From positions 1 to 32,769 of the forward strand of contig VAWW01000068.1 in the NCBI GenBank assembly GCA_005884575.1: a stretch of DNA of 32,769 bases. Direction: 5' to 3'. The DNA comes from Actinomycetota bacterium. GTDB taxonomy: Bacteria > Actinomycetota > Thermoleophilia > Gaiellales > Gaiellaceae. The position numbers were made by a program, and so were the translations under genes. A model generated the notes under the pieces. The model ran no database searches. It had not been told where the DNA came from and saw only the letters and a program-made list of their open reading frames with translations. Shown here in pieces: positions 31,873 through 32,769 of this stretch. The first letter of the stretch is position 1. Each line of letters begins with the position of its first letter.

Positions 31873-32706
31873 ATGGCGACACGGCCGACGCCAGACGCCT
31901 ATCCGGACCGGTCGATCGCCGACCTGCTCGATCTCGAGGGCCGCGTCGCCGTGGTCACCGGGGCCGCACAGGGTTTCGGCTTCGCCGCCGCCCGCCGCCT
32001 GGCCGAGGCAGGCGCCGCCGTCCTGCTGACGGATCGTCGAGGCGACGCGGTTGAAGCCGCTGCGGGCCGGCTGGCCGACCACCGGGAGCGAATCGCGTGG
32101 GCGGTCGGCGACGTATCGGTCGCCGACGACGTCGACGGTCTCGTCTCTGCCGCCGTCGAGCGGTTCGGCCGCCTCGACGTGCTCGTGAACAACGCCGCCG
32201 CCTACTCGAACGTCCGTCTCGAAGAGATGCCCCTCGACCGCTTCGCCGGGGTTCTCGACGTCAACGTCAGCGGCGCGTTCTGGTGCGCGCGTCAGGCTGC
32301 GCGCCGGATGATCGAGCAGGGAGACGGGGGCGCGATCGTGAACGTGACCTCGATCGACGCGCTGCACCCGACCTCGCGGGGGATGTCGCACTACACGACG
32401 TCGAAGCATGCGCTCTGGGGGCTGACCAAGTGCCTGGCACTCGAGCTCGGACCGCAGGGGATCCGGTCGAACGCCGTCGCGCCAGGACCGTCACTCACCG
32501 AAGGAGCGATCGAATACATCAAGGCAGGAGCACCCGAGGGAATCGACATCGAACGACAATGGGCCGACGCTGCGACGAGGGTGCCGATGCGCCGCTGGGC
32601 CGACCCGGACGAGATCGGGCGCGTCGTCGTGTTCCTCGCCTCTGACCTGGCCGCGTACATCAACGGTGCGCAGATCGTCGTCGACGGGGGATACCTGCTC
32701 GGATGA
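31873..32706 (+). CDS. Short-chain dehydrogenase/reductase (QGFGFA-type), paralogue of 23178-23996
   Basis: A 277-residue SDR. The cofactor loop [10 protein letters not shown] is at 29-38. NNAA at 107-110 departs from NNAG by one residue. The catalytic residues are S160, Y174 and K178. The segment [20 protein letters not shown] is nearly the same as in the SDR at 23178, so the two probably handle the same or related substrates for different branches of the locus. The frame stays open far upstream inside the M20 gene, but ATG 31873 gives a natural length and lies 5 bases after its stop. TGA 32704-32706 overlaps the start of the next gene (ATGA). Confidence 0.88.
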   Translation: MATRPTPDAYPDRSIADLLDLEGRVAVVTGAAQGFGFAAARRLAEAGAAVLLTDRRGDAVEAAAGRLADHRERIAWAVGDVSVADDVDGLVSAAVERFGRLDVLVNNAAAYSNVRLEEMPLDRFAGVLDVNVSGAFWCARQAARRMIEQGDGGAIVNVTSIDALHPTSRGMSHYTTSKHALWGLTKCLALELGPQGIRSNAVAPGPSLTEGAIEYIKAGAPEGIDIERQWADAATRVPMRRWADPDEIGRVVVFLASDLAAYINGAQIVVDGGYLLG

Positions 32707-32769
32707 CGCCACACCGTATCGAGACATCGGCCTTCGCGTTCGCGAGTGACCTTGCAGACGAAGGCGTCG
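32703..32769 (+). CDS. 5' end of an unidentified gene (partial)
   Basis: ATG 32703 overlaps the SDR stop codon as ATGA and opens a frame that stays open to the window edge, giving 22 residues beginning MTPHRIETSAFAFASDLADEG. The overlap style matches the other coupled genes in this operon. Too little sequence is present to name a family. Confidence 0.6.
   Translation, partial: MTPHRIETSAFAFASDLADEGV

Noticed and set aside
29375-31882. Long minus-strand open frame (about 835 codons) opposite the ATPase and M20 genes
   Set aside because: It lies opposite two well-conserved genes, has low-complexity composition and no family motifs, so it is a shadow frame.
1-32769. CRISPR arrays, tRNA/rRNA genes, insertion sequences, prophage genes or attachment sites
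   Set aside because: No regular direct repeats, tRNA-like cloverleaf, transposase or integrase reading frames were seen on either strand.

Overview
This is a gene-dense, high-G+C bacterial window of about 33 kb, with no gene-free stretch over 110 bases. It carries catabolic enzymes and two ABC importers. No rRNA, tRNA, CRISPR array, transposase, integrase or phage gene was seen. High G+C, frequent GTG/TTG starts, 4-base stop/start overlaps, a Tat-type solute-binding protein and an FCD-type GntR regulator fit a soil actinobacterium. Class Thermoleophilia is my guess from the style of the signal peptides and enzyme mix; the sequence does not prove it.

Layout. (1) 1-6427, plus: the tail of an unknown gene, a zinc-free MDR oxidoreductase, a 2-oxoacid/acetoin-type dehydrogenase (E2, E1-alpha, E1-beta; no E3 in the window), an alpha/beta hydrolase-cupin fusion and a PhyH-type Fe(II)/2-oxoglutarate oxygenase. 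(2) 6424-8098, minus: an SDR dehydrogenase, then a NodB-fold (polysaccharide deacetylase/cyclic imidase-like) hydrolase. (3) 8156-16771, plus: a DapA-like lyase, a GntR/FCD regulator, hydantoinase/oxoprolinase subunits A (frameshifted) and B, a 65-residue putative zinc-finger protein, RidA, a D-threonine aldolase/D-serine dehydratase-like PLP enzyme, a second Rid protein and a NicX-like ring-cleaving dioxygenase. (4) 23132-16776, minus: a second NodB-fold hydrolase heading a complete Opp/Dpp-type importer (SBP, B, C, D, F). (5) 23178-25262, plus: SDR, cupin, TIM-barrel amidohydrolase; then a convergent SDR (26059-25259, minus). (6) 26167-32769, plus: a carbohydrate-type importer (Tat-exported SBP, two permeases, MsmK/UgpC-like ATPase), an M20 amidohydrolase, an SDR, and the start of a further gene.

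Taken together this looks like one large catabolic locus for a nitrogen-containing, probably cyclic amide/imide or N-heterocyclic, compound or family of compounds. Importers bring substrates in. NodB-fold hydrolases, HyuAB, the M20 enzyme and the amidohydrolase would cut C-N or C-C bonds. The NicX-like and PhyH enzymes would oxidise, Rid proteins would remove reactive enamine/imine intermediates, SDRs would oxidise alcohols, and the E1/E2 complex would feed acyl-CoA to central metabolism. This pathway is inference; the substrate is unknown.

The most interesting signal is a 13-bp AT-rich palindrome, TTATA-N3-TATAR or close to it, at four separate gene starts (4288, 15674, 23169, 26071). Two of these lie in divergent intergenic regions. 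It is a candidate shared operator, perhaps for the FCD-type GntR regulator at 9063, linking both importers and the enzyme operons into one regulon. Other points of note are the hydrolase-cupin fusion, the apparent ~49-nt deletion in hyuA, and the lack of a standard start codon in the second NodB-fold gene.
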